The notes under the pieces were generated by a model. It searched no databases and was not told where the DNA came from. It saw only the letters and a list, made by a program, of their open reading frames with translations. Made by a program: the position numbers and the translations under genes. From Arthrobacter sp. OAP107 (GTDB taxonomy: Bacteria > Actinomycetota > Actinomycetes > Actinomycetales > Micrococcaceae), in assembly GCF_040546765.1 (NCBI RefSeq), contig NZ_JBEPOK010000001.1, forward strand, positions 4,526,001 to 4,590,000: a DNA stretch of 64,000 bases, given 5' to 3'. Below, piece by piece: positions 43,172 to 53,557 of the stretch (its first letter is position 1; each line of letters opens with the position of its first letter).

Positions 43172-44764
43172 TCAGGCGAGATTGCCGACGGCCGATTCGG
43201 CCGCCGTCCGGACAGCACCGGAGCCAACCAGCCGGTCGGCCGCCTCCAGCTCCGGTGACAGGAACCTGTCCGCGCCCGGACCGGCGACGACGGTCCGCAG
43301 CGTTTCGAGGACAGCCGCCCCGGCAGGTCCCGGCGTCAGCTGGCCGCCCGAGAGCTGGGTGCGCATGTCGATCGCCCGGGCCGATGTCACCAGTTCGATC
43401 GCAAGCACCCGGCGCAGGTTCTCCACGGCTTTGCGGAGCTTGCGGGCAGCGTGCCAGCCCATGGACACGTGGTCCTCCTGCATGGCGGAGCTCGGGATGG
43501 AGTCCACGGACGCGGGAACCGCGAGCCGCTTGTTGTCCGAGACCAGCCCGGCCTGGGTGTACTGGGCGATCATGAGGCCCGAGTCCACGCCCGGATCCGC
43601 GGCCAGGAACGCCGGCAGGCCATGCGAGCGGGCCGGGTCCAGCATGCGGTCCGTGCGCCGCTCGGCGATGGAGCTGAGGTCCGCGACGGCGATGGCCAGA
43701 TAGTCGAGCACGTAGGCCACCGGGGCGCCGTGGAAGTTGCCGTTGGAGCTGACCCGGCCGTCGGGCAGGACCACGGGGTTGTCGATGGCGGCGGCGAGTT
43801 CACGGGAAGCCACCAGTTCGGCGTGGTCAACCGTGTCCCGGACGGCGCCGGCAACCTGGGGTGCGCAGCGCAGGGAGTAGGCGTCCTGGACACGGGAATC
43901 GCCCACGCGGTGCGAGGCCACGATGGCCGAGTCGGACAGGACCCGGAGCATGTTATCGGCGCTGGCTGCCTGACCCGGGTGCGGGCGGAGGGCAGCGTGC
44001 AGCTCGGGGAGGAACACCTGGTCCGTGCCGAGCAGCGCCTCGACGCTGAGCGCGGCGGTGATATCCGCCGTCGTGAGCAGCTGCCGCAGGTCCGCGATGG
44101 CCATCAGGAGCATGCCCAGCATGCCCTCGGTGCCGTTGACCAGCGCCAGGCCTTCCTTCTCGGCCAGGGTCACCGGCTCGATGCCGTGTGCGGCGAGCAG
44201 TTCGGCGACCGTGCGCTGCCCGGCGCCGCCGTACAGTTCGCCGTCGGGGCCGGTGGCTTCACCTTCGCCCATGAGGACCAGGGCGCAGTGGGACAGGGGT
44301 GCGAGGTCGCCGGAGCAGCCCAGCGAACCGAACTCGCGGACCACCGGGGTGATGCCGGCGTTGAGCACGTCCACCATGGTCTGCAGCACCACGGGCCGGA
44401 CGCCGGTGCGGCCGGAGGCCAGCGTTTTGGCGCGCAGGAACATGATGCCGCGGACCACTTCGCGTTCAACGGCGGGCCCCATGCCGGCGGCGTGGCTGCG
44501 GATCAGCGATTTCTGCAGCTGGGTACGCAGCTCGCCGGGGATGTGGCGGTTGGCCAGCGCGCCGAAGCCGGTGGAGATGCCGTAGGCGGGCACGTCGCTG
44601 TGGGCCAGTTCGTCGATGTGCGCGCGGACTTTGGCGACGGTGTCCAGGGCTTCCTGGGAGATGGTCACCTTGGCGTCGTGGCGTGCGACGGCGACGACGT
44701 CCTCGGGCGTGGCACCGCTGGCACCGAGGGTGACGGTGAGCGGTTCGTGGGTAATGGTGGTCAT
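43172..44764 (-). CDS. hutH: Histidine ammonia-lyase
   Basis: First step of histidine degradation: L-histidine gives trans-urocanate and ammonia. The 530-residue protein aligns in layout with HAL: YGISTGFGALANRHI, the cofactor loop GSLGCSGDLAPLSH and the later GNFHGAPVAYVLDYLAIA. The MIO cofactor normally forms from Ala-Ser-Gly; here the triad is Cys150-Ser151-Gly152, still with the essential Ser. It is downstream of hutU, separated by a 62-base nested palindrome; AGAGGA precedes the ATG. Confidence 0.95.
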   Translation of the reverse strand: MTTITHEPLTVTLGASGATPEDVVAVARHDAKVTISQEALDTVAKVRAHIDELAHSDVPAYGISTGFGALANRHIPGELRTQLQKSLIRSHAAGMGPAVEREVVRGIMFLRAKTLASGRTGVRPVVLQTMVDVLNAGITPVVREFGSLGCSGDLAPLSHCALVLMGEGEATGPDGELYGGAGQRTVAELLAAHGIEPVTLAEKEGLALVNGTEGMLGMLLMAIADLRQLLTTADITAALSVEALLGTDQVFLPELHAALRPHPGQAASADNMLRVLSDSAIVASHRVGDSRVQDAYSLRCAPQVAGAVRDTVDHAELVASRELAAAIDNPVVLPDGRVSSNGNFHGAPVAYVLDYLAIAVADLSSIAERRTDRMLDPARSHGLPAFLAADPGVDSGLMIAQYTQAGLVSDNKRLAVPASVDSIPSSAMQEDHVSMGWHAARKLRKAVENLRRVLAIELVTSARAIDMRTQLSGGQLTPGPAGAAVLETLRTVVAGPGADRFLSPELEAADRLVGSGAVRTAAESAVGNLA

Positions 44765-44787
44765 GATTTCCTCTTGTGGGTTGTTCC

Positions 44788-44842
44788 CAACTGACTGGCA
44801 GTTATTGTCGTTTTGAGCCGTGAAAACGACAACTAATGCGAG

Positions 44843-44849
<7 letters not shown>
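44788..44849. promoter_or_regulatory. Nested palindrome between hutU and hutH
   Basis: The inner arms TTGTCGTTTT (44805-44814) and AAAACGACAA (44823-44832) surround an 8-base loop. The outer arms CAACTGACT (44788-44797 region) and AGTCAGTTG (44841-44849) are also exact complements, separated from the inner stem by seven or eight unpaired bases on each side. The outer arm overlaps the hutU stop codon. In the mRNA it would form a long two-tier hairpin just before the hutH ribosome binding site. Confidence 0.8.
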
Positions 44850-46540
<1,691 letters not shown>

Positions 46541-46592
46541 GGTGGCTCCTTCGTGTTGCGGGAAATGTACTGTTGCGGAGTTCTATGGAGTT

Positions 46593-46608
46593 GCTCAAGG
46601 GTTTGAGC
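46593..46608. promoter_or_regulatory. Inverted repeat in the hutU leader
   Basis: GCTCAA-GGGT-TTGAGC is a perfect 6-bp inverted repeat between the predicted IclR operator and the hutU start. It could be a second regulator's site or an RNA hairpin. Confidence 0.4.
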
Positions 46609-46673
46609 GGAAGTGCTTCTGTATCAACTAAAGCCCCTTCTGAGCGGGCCAGACAGGGGTTTCCGGGCGGTGC

Positions 46674-46691
46674 TGTCCGGTATCCCAGACC
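46674..46691. promoter_or_regulatory. Predicted IclR/hut operator before hutU
   Basis: TGTCCGGTATCCCAGACC matches TGTCCGGTATTCCAGACA at 16 of 18 positions. It lies 134 bases before the hutU start. Confidence 0.75.
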
Positions 46692-46698
46692 CAATTAG

Positions 46699-46746
46699 GT
46701 AGCACGTCAGGGCGTTCTGAGGCGCGAGAACGCCCTGTGCTGCTAC
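46699..46746 (-). terminator. iclR terminator hairpin
   Basis: CAGGGCGTTCT (46708-46718) pairs with AGAACGCCCTG (46727-46737) across an 8-base loop; outer GTAGCA and TGCTAC arms extend it past a small internal loop. It lies directly after the iclR stop and insulates hutU. Confidence 0.75.
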
Positions 46747-46755
46747 GTACTTGGG

Positions 46756-47583
46756 CTATTGCTGAGCGGGGCGGCCGTGGATGCGAACTGAGAGCTCATC
46801 GGCGACCTTTTGGACGCGGGCGGCGAGCACCGGCCATTGGTCCTCCGGCAGCTTGTCCTCCAGGAACGTGACGGCGACTGCCGCCGTCGGCCATCCAACG
46901 TGATCCGTGACAGCGGCGGCGATGGAGCCGAAGCCCGGCGTCACCTCCCCATGTTCCGTGGCGTAGCCACGCTGCCGCACCTGGTCCAGGTGCGAGGACA
47001 GTGCCGAGTACTTCATGATTGCGCCCTCCACCTCGTGCCGGGCCGTGAAGGCGGCGGCGTTCGGATAGAGCGCGCGGACCTGGGACTTTGGCAGCGCGGC
47101 AAGGATTGCGCGACCGCTGGCGGTGAGGTGGCTGGGCAGCCGGACACCGACGTCGGTCACCAGCGATGGCCGGTTCTTGGCGCGCTCCTCCACGATGTAG
47201 AGCACATCCCGGCCGTGCAGGACCGCCAGGTGCGCGCTTTCGCCAAGGACATCGACGAGGGACGCCAGCATGGGCCGCCCCAGCCTGGACAGCGGTTCCT
47301 GCCGCGAGAAGGCGGAGCTGAGCTCGAAGGCGCTGATGCCCAGGCCGTAGCGCTGCTCCTCGTGCAGGTGCAGGACGAAGCCGTTCGCCTCCATGACACC
47401 CAGGAGGTGGTAGACACTTGAGCGCGGCAGCCCCAGGGCTGTGGCAATGTTCGACGCCGCCATGGGCCCCCGCTTGGAAGCCAACAGCTTGAGGATCCGC
47501 AGAGTGTTTTCGGCAGCTGGAACCTTTGCTTTGACTGCTGATTCCGGCCGCGTTGCCGCAGTTGCGGCCATCGTGCCTGCCAT
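46756..47583 (-). CDS. IclR-family regulator, probable hut regulator
   Basis: A 275-residue regulator. After a disordered start, residues about 22-85 form the winged helix: ENTLRILKLLASKRGPM, NIATALGLPRSSVYHLLGVMEANGF. The C-terminal effector domain has PSHLTASGRAILAAL and GFGSIAAAV, typical of IclR proteins. GGAGG lies 5 bases before the ATG. Two copies of the 18-bp palindrome upstream suggest autoregulation, and copies before hutU and hutG suggest it controls histidine use. The inducer could be urocanate; that is inference. Confidence 0.9.
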   Translation of the reverse strand: MAGTMAATAATRPESAVKAKVPAAENTLRILKLLASKRGPMAASNIATALGLPRSSVYHLLGVMEANGFVLHLHEEQRYGLGISAFELSSAFSRQEPLSRLGRPMLASLVDVLGESAHLAVLHGRDVLYIVEERAKNRPSLVTDVGVRLPSHLTASGRAILAALPKSQVRALYPNAAAFTARHEVEGAIMKYSALSSHLDQVRQRGYATEHGEVTPGFGSIAAAVTDHVGWPTAAVAVTFLEDKLPEDQWPVLAARVQKVADELSVRIHGRPAQQ

Positions 47584-47651
47584 ATGTCCTCCGGGGTTCG
47601 TCGTTTGACTGTCTGTTCGGGGTTATTTCTCTCCGGCGCTTCTCCGAAAGG

Positions 47652-47669
47652 TGTCCGGTATCCCGTACT
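47652..47669. promoter_or_regulatory. Predicted IclR operator, copy A
   Basis: TGTCCGGTATCCCGTACT matches the 18-bp pattern at 14 positions; the left half is perfect. It lies 69 bases upstream of the iclR start. Confidence 0.6.
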
Positions 47670-47718
47670 TAAGCTTGCGCGCACCGGAGGGGTGCTGGCT
47701 GCATTTCAGAGGCAGCGT

Positions 47719-47736
47719 TGTCTGGAATACCGGACA
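47719..47736. promoter_or_regulatory. Predicted IclR operator, copy B
   Basis: TGTCTGGAATACCGGACA is the best palindrome of the set; its complement reads TGTCCGGTATTCCAGACA. It is 136 bases from the iclR start and 56 from the divergent SDR start. Confidence 0.75.
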
Positions 47737-47779
47737 TCTCCTTGCTTGGCCCATCATCCCGCTTTGCGGGGCACAGCGG

Positions 47780-47785
47780 TAGCGT
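47780..47785 (+). promoter_or_regulatory. -10 box of the broken SDR gene
   Basis: TAGCGT ends six bases before the ATG at 47792, the leaderless spacing seen at several other genes here. Confidence 0.4.
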
Positions 47786-47791
47786 TTGTCC

Positions 47792-48431
47792 ATGGAATTT
47801 CCGCTAAAGGGCAGGGTGGCTCTGGTCGCCGGGGCCACGCGAGGGGCAGGCCGCGGGACAGCCGTCGCCCTGGGTGAGGCCGGGGCTGTGGTCTACTGCA
47901 CCGGCCGCACCACCAAGGACCACGCGTCCGACTATCGTCGCCCGGAAACTATCGACGACACGGCAGCCATGGTGAGCGCCGCCGGCGGGACGGGCATCGC
48001 AGTGGCGGTGGACCATCTCGACGCCGCGGAGGTGGAAGTGCTGGTCCGCCGCATCGACGATGGGCACGGCCGGCTGGACATCCTGGTGAACGACATATGG
48101 GGCGGTGAGAACCTCATCCAGTGGAATACGCCCCTGTGGAAACACGACCTTGCGGGCGGTTTGCGGATGCTGCACGGCGCCGTCGACACGCATCTGGTCA
48201 CCAGCCATTTCGCCCTGCCGCTGCTCATCCGCCGCCCGGGAGGACTGGTGGTGGAAATGACGGACGGAACGCGCGAATACAACGCCGCGCACTACCGGCT
48301 CTCCGCGTTTTACGACCTCGCCAAGTCCGCAGTCCTGCGGCTCGCCTTCAGCCAGGCCGAGGAGCTGAAGCAGTTCGGGTGAGGAGGTCCAGGACGCCGG
48401 GCTTCCGGCCGACGCTAACGGCTACCGCTGA
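47792..48431 (+). pseudogene. Short-chain dehydrogenase with internal deletion
   Basis: The N-terminal 197 residues are a good SDR: VALVAGATRGAGRGTAVALG with the NAD(P) motif, LDILVNDIWGG, VVEMTDG and YDLAKSAVLRLAFS with the catalytic Tyr/Lys. The frame then stops at 48382, just after AEELKQFG. The next frame (48378-48431) continues EEVQDAGLPADANGYR and stop, which resembles the end of full-length (about 300-residue) members of this family. So roughly 80-90 codons are missing at the junction and the frame is broken. The protein, if made, lacks the substrate lobe. Confidence 0.7.
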
Positions 48432-48697
48432 GGCGGACCAGGGCGGCGGCCAGATATTGGCAGGCCGTCCCGCCGTTCACCGCCGAACAAGCTAAAGGGC
48501 AGCGCGGATCCTCAGTACTACGCCAACGCCTTTGGCTGCCTCGCGGCATGCCCCTGGCACATCGCCGCGATAGCGCAGCGTCTGACGCTGCACAGTCTGA
48601 AATGAAAGACAGCAAGACCCCGTGAGCCCCATCACAGCCCCCGCAGACGTGGTGTGCTGGATAGCGATCCCCCTCCCAATGACGAGAAGGTATTGGC

Positions 48698-50230
48698 ATG
48701 CAACAAGCCCAAACAACAGCCGAAACGGCGGCACCTGACGGCCCCACCGCCGACAGCACCTCCGACCAACCCACCGGACGCACCGGGGCGGCCGCCGCCG
48801 TCGGAACCGCCGTCGGAACCGTCCTGAACCGCGGCCTCAACGTCCGCCACATCCGCTTCATGGCATTGGGCTCGGCCATCGGCACCGGCCTGTTCTACGG
48901 TTCGGCCTCGGCCATCCAAAAGGCCGGGCCCGCCGTGCTGTTCGCCTACATGATTGGCGGCGCCGCCGTGTTCATGGTGATGCGCGCGCTGGGGGAAATG
49001 GCCGTGCGACACCCGGTCTCGGGATCCTTTGGGCAGTACGCCAGCCGCTACCTTGGCCCGCTGGCAGGCTTCGTGACCGGCTGGACCTACGTCTTCGAAA
49101 TGGCGATCGTGGCCATCGCCGATGTCACCGCCTTCAGTATCTATATGGGCTTCTGGTTCCCGTCCGTGGAGCGGTGGGTCTGGATCCTGGCCATCATCTT
49201 CCTCCTCGCAGCGCTGAACCTGCTGAGCGTCAAGGTCTTCGGTGAACTCGAGTTCTGGTTCACCCTGGTCAAGGTTTCAGCCATTATCGCGATGATCGCC
49301 GGCGGTGCGGCCATCCTTGCGTTTGGCTTCCAGAACGGCGACGCCTCAGCGGTTGCCCCGGGCCTGGGCAACCTCGTGGAGCATGGCGGCCTGTTCCCGA
49401 ACGGCTTCGAGGGTCTCCTGGCCTCGTTTGCGGTCGTCATGTTCGCCTTCGGCGGGATTGAAACCATCGGCATCACGGCCGGTGAGGCAGCCGACCCCAA
49501 GAAGGTGATCCCGAAGGCCGTCAACACCGTGCCGGTCCGGGTCCTGCTGTTCTACGTGCTGACTCTGGGCGTGCTGATGAGCCTCTTCCCGTGGAACGAG
49601 ATCGGCAGCAACGGCAGCCCGTTCGTCCAGATCTTCAGCGGCCTGGGCATTCCCGCCGCACCCCACATCCTCAACGCCGTAGTGATCACCGCCGCGCTCT
49701 CCGCCATCAACAGCGACATCTTCGGTGCCGGCCGGATCCTCTTCGGCCTGGCCAAGCAGGGCCACGCGCCGCAGAGCTTCGGACGGGTTTCGCGGCATGG
49801 CGTGCCGTGGATGACTGTGGTGATGATGGCCGGGATCCTGCTCGTGGGGGTGGTGCTGAATGCGGTGATCCCCGAAGATGTCTTCCTGCTCATCGCGTCC
49901 ATCGCCACCTTCGCGACGGTCTGGGTATGGGTCATGATTCTCGCCTCCCACGTGGCGATGAAACGTGAAATCGCCCGCATGGGCCTGCCGGCGTCGGAGT
50001 TCCCCTCACCCTGGTGGCCGGCGGCATCTGTCCTCACCATCGGCTTCATGGGACTGGTGATCGCGGTGCTTGGCTTCTTTGAAGACACCCGCGTGGCGCT
50101 CTATGTGGGGGCTGTGTGGCTGGGGCTGCTGGTGGTCGCTTACCGGCTGTGGGTCAAAGGCGACGGACGACGCCGGGCCCGCCTTGAGGATGAGACCTCG
50201 CCGCTGCCAGTGGTCGCCAAAACTGAGTAG
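48698..50230 (+). CDS. Amino acid permease (APC superfamily, AAT type)
   Basis: A 510-residue proton-coupled amino acid importer with 12 helices. Landmarks: HIRFMALGSAIGTGLFYGSA, YMIGGAAVFMVMRALGEMAV, FGGIETIGITAGEAADP. The long Thr/Ala-rich N-terminus is cytoplasmic. It is close to the ProY/HutT branch, so histidine or proline are likely substrates. The nearby hut genes favour histidine, but I see no 18-bp hut operator in its upstream region. GAGAAGG precedes the ATG. Confidence 0.9.
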   Translation: MQQAQTTAETAAPDGPTADSTSDQPTGRTGAAAAVGTAVGTVLNRGLNVRHIRFMALGSAIGTGLFYGSASAIQKAGPAVLFAYMIGGAAVFMVMRALGEMAVRHPVSGSFGQYASRYLGPLAGFVTGWTYVFEMAIVAIADVTAFSIYMGFWFPSVERWVWILAIIFLLAALNLLSVKVFGELEFWFTLVKVSAIIAMIAGGAAILAFGFQNGDASAVAPGLGNLVEHGGLFPNGFEGLLASFAVVMFAFGGIETIGITAGEAADPKKVIPKAVNTVPVRVLLFYVLTLGVLMSLFPWNEIGSNGSPFVQIFSGLGIPAAPHILNAVVITAALSAINSDIFGAGRILFGLAKQGHAPQSFGRVSRHGVPWMTVVMMAGILLVGVVLNAVIPEDVFLLIASIATFATVWVWVMILASHVAMKREIARMGLPASEFPSPWWPAASVLTIGFMGLVIAVLGFFEDTRVALYVGAVWLGLLVVAYRLWVKGDGRRRARLEDETSPLPVVAKTE

Positions 50231-50487
50231 GATTCCCGCGGGAAAGGCGCGCCAGGCTCGAATTCGCGAAAACAAGTAGTAGAAATGGGTAAAGACAGGT
50301 AATTAGCGCCTGTTACGGGAGTGCCTGATGTGATAAATGAGGTAGTTGTTACTCGTGTGACTTATGGGATTCCTGCCTACAGTGGACTGCACGGTGCCAG
50401 CCGGCTGGGGGTCTGACCCCGGATGATGACCCGGACCCGCGCCGCCAGTGATTCGACGATTGGTCACACTGTGAAGGAGTGGTCCTC

Positions 50488-50742
50488 ATGTTGGAAATCC
50501 AGGCCGGGGCGCCGGCACCAAATCTTCAGTCCGGGCGGTCACCCGGTTTCCTGGCCCAGACCCTGCAGCGCGCGCGGACGGCCGCTGTCCCATACAAGGT
50601 CGGCGACGTCCTGGTGGGCGACGATCCGTTCAACGGCAGGCGCGAAGGCACCGTGGTGGTCAAGAACGGCCGGTCGATCGGGATCCGGTCCTCGGACCAG
50701 GTGTACTTCTACGACTACCGGCAACTGAGGCGGCCGGACTAG
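50488..50742 (+). CDS. Small hypothetical protein
   Basis: An 84-residue protein: LEIQAGAPAPNLQSGRSPGF, then VGDVLVGDDPFNGRREGTVVV and a final DQVYFYDYRQLRRPD. The second half looks like a small beta-barrel. AAGGAG lies at good spacing before the ATG at 50488. Function unknown. It precedes the excisionase-type gene by 46 bases. Confidence 0.6.
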   Translation: MLEIQAGAPAPNLQSGRSPGFLAQTLQRARTAAVPYKVGDVLVGDDPFNGRREGTVVVKNGRSIGIRSSDQVYFYDYRQLRRPD

Positions 50743-50788
50743 GCGGGTTACCGCCAGTCCAGCCGAGCGACCACCAGGAGCCGATCCC

Positions 50789-50992
50789 ATGTCCATCGCC
50801 AACCTGCCCACCGCGTACCTCACCATCGCCGAGGTCGCCGCGGCCCTGCGCCTGTCCAAAATGACTGTCTACCGGATGGTCCGGGCCGGAACGCTGGCGG
50901 CCGACCGGTTCGGCAAGTCCTACCGCGTGCCAGAGTCGGCCGTGGAGGAGTACATCCGGGCCTCCGGCAATCCGGTCACAGAGGATCCGTAG
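50789..50992 (+). CDS. Excisionase/BldC-like helix-turn-helix protein
   Basis: A 67-residue DNA-binding protein that is nearly all MerR-like winged helix: YLTIAEVAAALRLSKMTVYRMVRAGTL is the HTH and RFGKSYRVPESAVEEYI the wing. This matches the excisionase-family domain and also BldC-type developmental regulators of Actinobacteria. No integrase or phage gene is near, so a chromosomal regulator is more likely than an excisionase. Confidence 0.85.
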   Translation: MSIANLPTAYLTIAEVAAALRLSKMTVYRMVRAGTLAADRFGKSYRVPESAVEEYIRASGNPVTEDP

Positions 50993-51097
50993 GCCCACAC
51001 GGTTCAGCTCACCCGTTGAGCGTTCTCAGTTCCATTGCTGGCCGCGTCGAGCACACCGGCGCTGGCTGGCTACCGTCCGGCGGCGTTACGATCAGGC

Positions 51098-51733
51098 ATG
51101 CTCCCGCTGCAGAATCTGCTGGCCTTTGCCTTGGTCTCCGCGTTGCTGATCGCCGTCCCGGGCCCGAGCGTCCTGTTCGTCATCGGACGGTCGCTCGCCC
51201 TGGGGCGGCGGGGCGGCCTGCTGAGTGTCCTCGGCAATGCGGCCGGGGAACTGCTCCAGATCGCAGGGGTGGCGCTGGGACTCGGCGTCGTACTGGCCGA
51301 GTCGGTGCTGCTGTTCACGGTGGTGAAGTTTGCCGGCGCAGCCTACCTCATCTACCTGGGAATCCAGGCGGTGCTGCACCGCCGGGGCGGCCCGCCGGGC
51401 CCGAACCCGTCCAGGCCAGCGACCACGCGGCGGATTCTGCGTGAAGGCTTCGTTGTCGGGGCCACGAACCCGAAGTCGGTGGTGTTCTTCGTGGCGGTCC
51501 TCCCGCAGTTCGTGGACCACTCTGCCGGCGCCATTCCCCTCCAACTCGCCCTGCTGGGTGCCACGTTCCTGGCCATTGCGCTGGTTTCGGACAGCGTCTG
51601 GGCACTCGCCGCCGGTACTGCGAGGCAGTGGTTCGCCCGTTCACCCCGCCGGGTGGCAGCCGTGACTACTACCGGCGGGGTGATGATGATCGGACTAGGC
51701 GGCACGCTGGCGCTGACAGGTTCAAAGAGCTAG
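51098..51733 (+). CDS. LysE/RhtB-family amino acid exporter
   Basis: A 211-residue membrane exporter with about six helices. Landmarks: LLIAVPGPSVLFVIGRSLALGRRGGLLSVLGNAAG and GFVVGATNPKSVVFFVAVLPQFV. I start at the ATG at 51098, five bases after TACGAT (51087-51092). It converges on the hydroxybutyrate dehydrogenase gene with the stop codons overlapping (51730-51733). Confidence 0.9.
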   Translation: MLPLQNLLAFALVSALLIAVPGPSVLFVIGRSLALGRRGGLLSVLGNAAGELLQIAGVALGLGVVLAESVLLFTVVKFAGAAYLIYLGIQAVLHRRGGPPGPNPSRPATTRRILREGFVVGATNPKSVVFFVAVLPQFVDHSAGAIPLQLALLGATFLAIALVSDSVWALAAGTARQWFARSPRRVAAVTTTGGVMMIGLGGTLALTGSKS

Positions 51734-52500
51734 CGGGCGGACCAGCCCCCGTCCATCGTGTAGCTCGCGCCGGTGACCATGCCGGCGGCGTCGGAGGACA
51801 GCCACCCAACGAGCGAGGCCACCTCCTCGGGTTCCACCAGCCGTTTCACCGCGGACTCGGTGAGCATCACCTTCGCCAGAACCTCCGACTCCGGAATCCC
51901 GTGGACCCGCGCCTGGTCCGCGATCTGTTTCTCCACCAGCGGAGTGCGCACATAGCCGGGGTTGATGCAGTTGGATGTGACCCCGTGCTCGCCGCCCTCC
52001 AGCGCCGTCACCTTGCTCAGCCCCTCAAGGCCGTGCTTCGCCGAGACATAAGCGCTTTTGAACGGCGAAGCGCGGAGGCCGTGCACCGACGACAGGTTGA
52101 TGATGCGCCCGAAGTTATTGGCGTACATGTGCGGCAGCGCGGCACGGATCAGCAGGAAGGGCGCCTCGAGCATGAGCGCCAGGATCCGCCGGAAGGCCAC
52201 GGGATCGAACTCCTCGATGGGGCTGATGCGCTGGATGCCGGCGTTGTTGACCAGGACGTCGCAGTCCAGGCTCAGCGCGGCCAGCGCCTCAACGTCCAGG
52301 AGGTCGACAGCCCAGGACGTGCCGCCCACCTCATCCGCGAGGGCTGCGGCGCCGGCTTCGTCGACGTCGGCAACCACCACCTTCGCTCCCCTGGCGGCCA
52401 GTTCCCGTACGCACGCCGCGCCGATTCCGCTGGCACCGCCGGTGACCAGGGCCTTGCGGCCGTTCAGGTTCTTTTCCACGTCCGGACCTTGTGCGTCCAC
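51730..52500 (-). CDS. 3-hydroxybutyrate dehydrogenase (SDR)
   Basis: Interconverts (R)-3-hydroxybutyrate and acetoacetate with NAD+. The 256-residue protein has the Rossmann motif TGGASGIGAACVREL (about 17-31), LVNNAGIQ, the catalytic Ser/Tyr/Lys in LSSVHGL and AYVSAKHGL, and the signature GYVRTPLVEKQI of hydroxybutyrate dehydrogenases. I start at the GTG at 52500, preceded by GGAGGAG at 6 bases. It is divergent from a LysR regulator with a palindrome between them, so the pair probably respond to hydroxybutyrate or polyhydroxybutyrate. Confidence 0.88.
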   Translation of the reverse strand: MDAQGPDVEKNLNGRKALVTGGASGIGAACVRELAARGAKVVVADVDEAGAAALADEVGGTSWAVDLLDVEALAALSLDCDVLVNNAGIQRISPIEEFDPVAFRRILALMLEAPFLLIRAALPHMYANNFGRIINLSSVHGLRASPFKSAYVSAKHGLEGLSKVTALEGGEHGVTSNCINPGYVRTPLVEKQIADQARVHGIPESEVLAKVMLTESAVKRLVEPEEVASLVGWLSSDAAGMVTGASYTMDGGWSAR

Positions 52501-52515
52501 AGTTTGCTCCTCCAA

Positions 52516-52531
52516 GTGTCCACGTTGACAC
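52516..52531. promoter_or_regulatory. Inverted repeat between bdh and lysR
   Basis: GTGTC-CACGTT-GACAC is a 5-bp inverted repeat with 6-base spacer, just upstream of the dehydrogenase ribosome binding site and 79 bases from the lysR start. It is a candidate LysR-type site. Confidence 0.4.
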
Positions 52532-52609
52532 GTGCCGCGCGCCGTTGCCTTCCAACACGTGCAGCACTTCCGATTCACCCGAGTATTCCTGCAGAAGGAA
52601 CGCGGTTCA

Positions 52610-53557
52610 ATGACTAATCAGGCACTGGATTCGTGCAAAATTGCAGATATGGATGCCAACCCGGATGATCTGCTGGTGCTGCTCGCCGTCTCCCGCTCGG
52701 CGAAATTCACGACGGCGGCCCAGGTCCTGGGCCTGAACCACACCACCGTTTCACGCCGGATCGCCGCATTGGAAAAGGCCCTCGGCGGCCGTGTGCTCGC
52801 CAGGGCGTCCGGGGGCTGGGAGCTGACCGAGCTCGGCGCCCAGGCCGTGCTGGTGGCAGAGCAGGTGGAAACGGCGGTGCGTGCGCTGGGACCGTCAGGC
52901 CGCGCGCCTGACCCGATTACCGGCGTCGTACGCATGACGGCGACCGACGGCTTCAGCGCGTACATCGCCGCCCCGGCGGTGGCCAGTCTGAGGAGGGACC
53001 ATCCGGGACTCAGCGTCGAGATCGTCACCGTCACGCGCCGGGCGTTGCAGCAGCGCTCGGGACTGGACATCGAAGTCGTGGTGGGCGAGCCGCAGGTGCA
53101 CCGTGCCGAAGCGTTCCGGCTGGGCGAGTACGAGCTCGGGATGTACGCGTCCCGGCAGTACATCGAGGCCAACGGAATGCCTGGGACGGTGGAGGCCCTG
53201 ACCGCCCATCCGCTCGTGTACTTCGTGGACTCCATGCTGCAGGTGGACGATCTTGATGCACCGCGCCGGCTGGTGCCGGCCATGCGCGACGGCGTGAGCT
53301 CCACCAATGTGTTCGTGCACGTGGAGGCCACCCGGGCGGGCGCCGGTGTGGGCTTCCTCCCCTGTTTCATGGCCGACCGGCACGAGGACCTGGTGCGCCT
53401 GCTGCCCGGGAACATCGCCGAACGGCTGCCCTACTGGATGGTCCTGCGGCCCGACTCGATGCGCCGGCCCGCCGTCGCCGCCGTGGTGACAGCGCTGCGC
53501 GAACAGACCACCGCTCACCGGGAGTGGCTCCTCGGGCAGGGGCGGCTCAGCCGGTGA
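52610..53557 (+). CDS. LysR-family regulator
   Basis: A 315-residue regulator. The DNA-binding part (about 15-72) reads LLVLLAVSRSAKFTTAAQVLGLNHTTVSRRIAALEKALG. The C-terminal effector domain has GFSAYIAAPAVASLRRDHPGL and ATRAGAGVGFLPCFMADR. I start at the ATG at 52610 with AAGGAA about 9 bases upstream. It is divergent from the hydroxybutyrate dehydrogenase, which it may control. It ends 11 bases inside the convergent spermidine-synthase-like gene. Confidence 0.88.
   Translation: MTNQALDSCKIADMDANPDDLLVLLAVSRSAKFTTAAQVLGLNHTTVSRRIAALEKALGGRVLARASGGWELTELGAQAVLVAEQVETAVRALGPSGRAPDPITGVVRMTATDGFSAYIAAPAVASLRRDHPGLSVEIVTVTRRALQQRSGLDIEVVVGEPQVHRAEAFRLGEYELGMYASRQYIEANGMPGTVEALTAHPLVYFVDSMLQVDDLDAPRRLVPAMRDGVSSTNVFVHVEATRAGAGVGFLPCFMADRHEDLVRLLPGNIAERLPYWMVLRPDSMRRPAVAAVVTALREQTTAHREWLLGQGRLSR

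Noticed and set aside
48432..48697. Remnant of a second gene after the broken SDR
   Set aside because: One frame reads RYWQAVPPFTAEQAKGQR, which looks protein-like, but there is no start, no continuation and no match I can name.
50789..50992. Prophage or integrative element marker (excisionase)
   Set aside because: No integrase, attachment repeats or phage genes are nearby; the protein also fits BldC-like chromosomal regulators.
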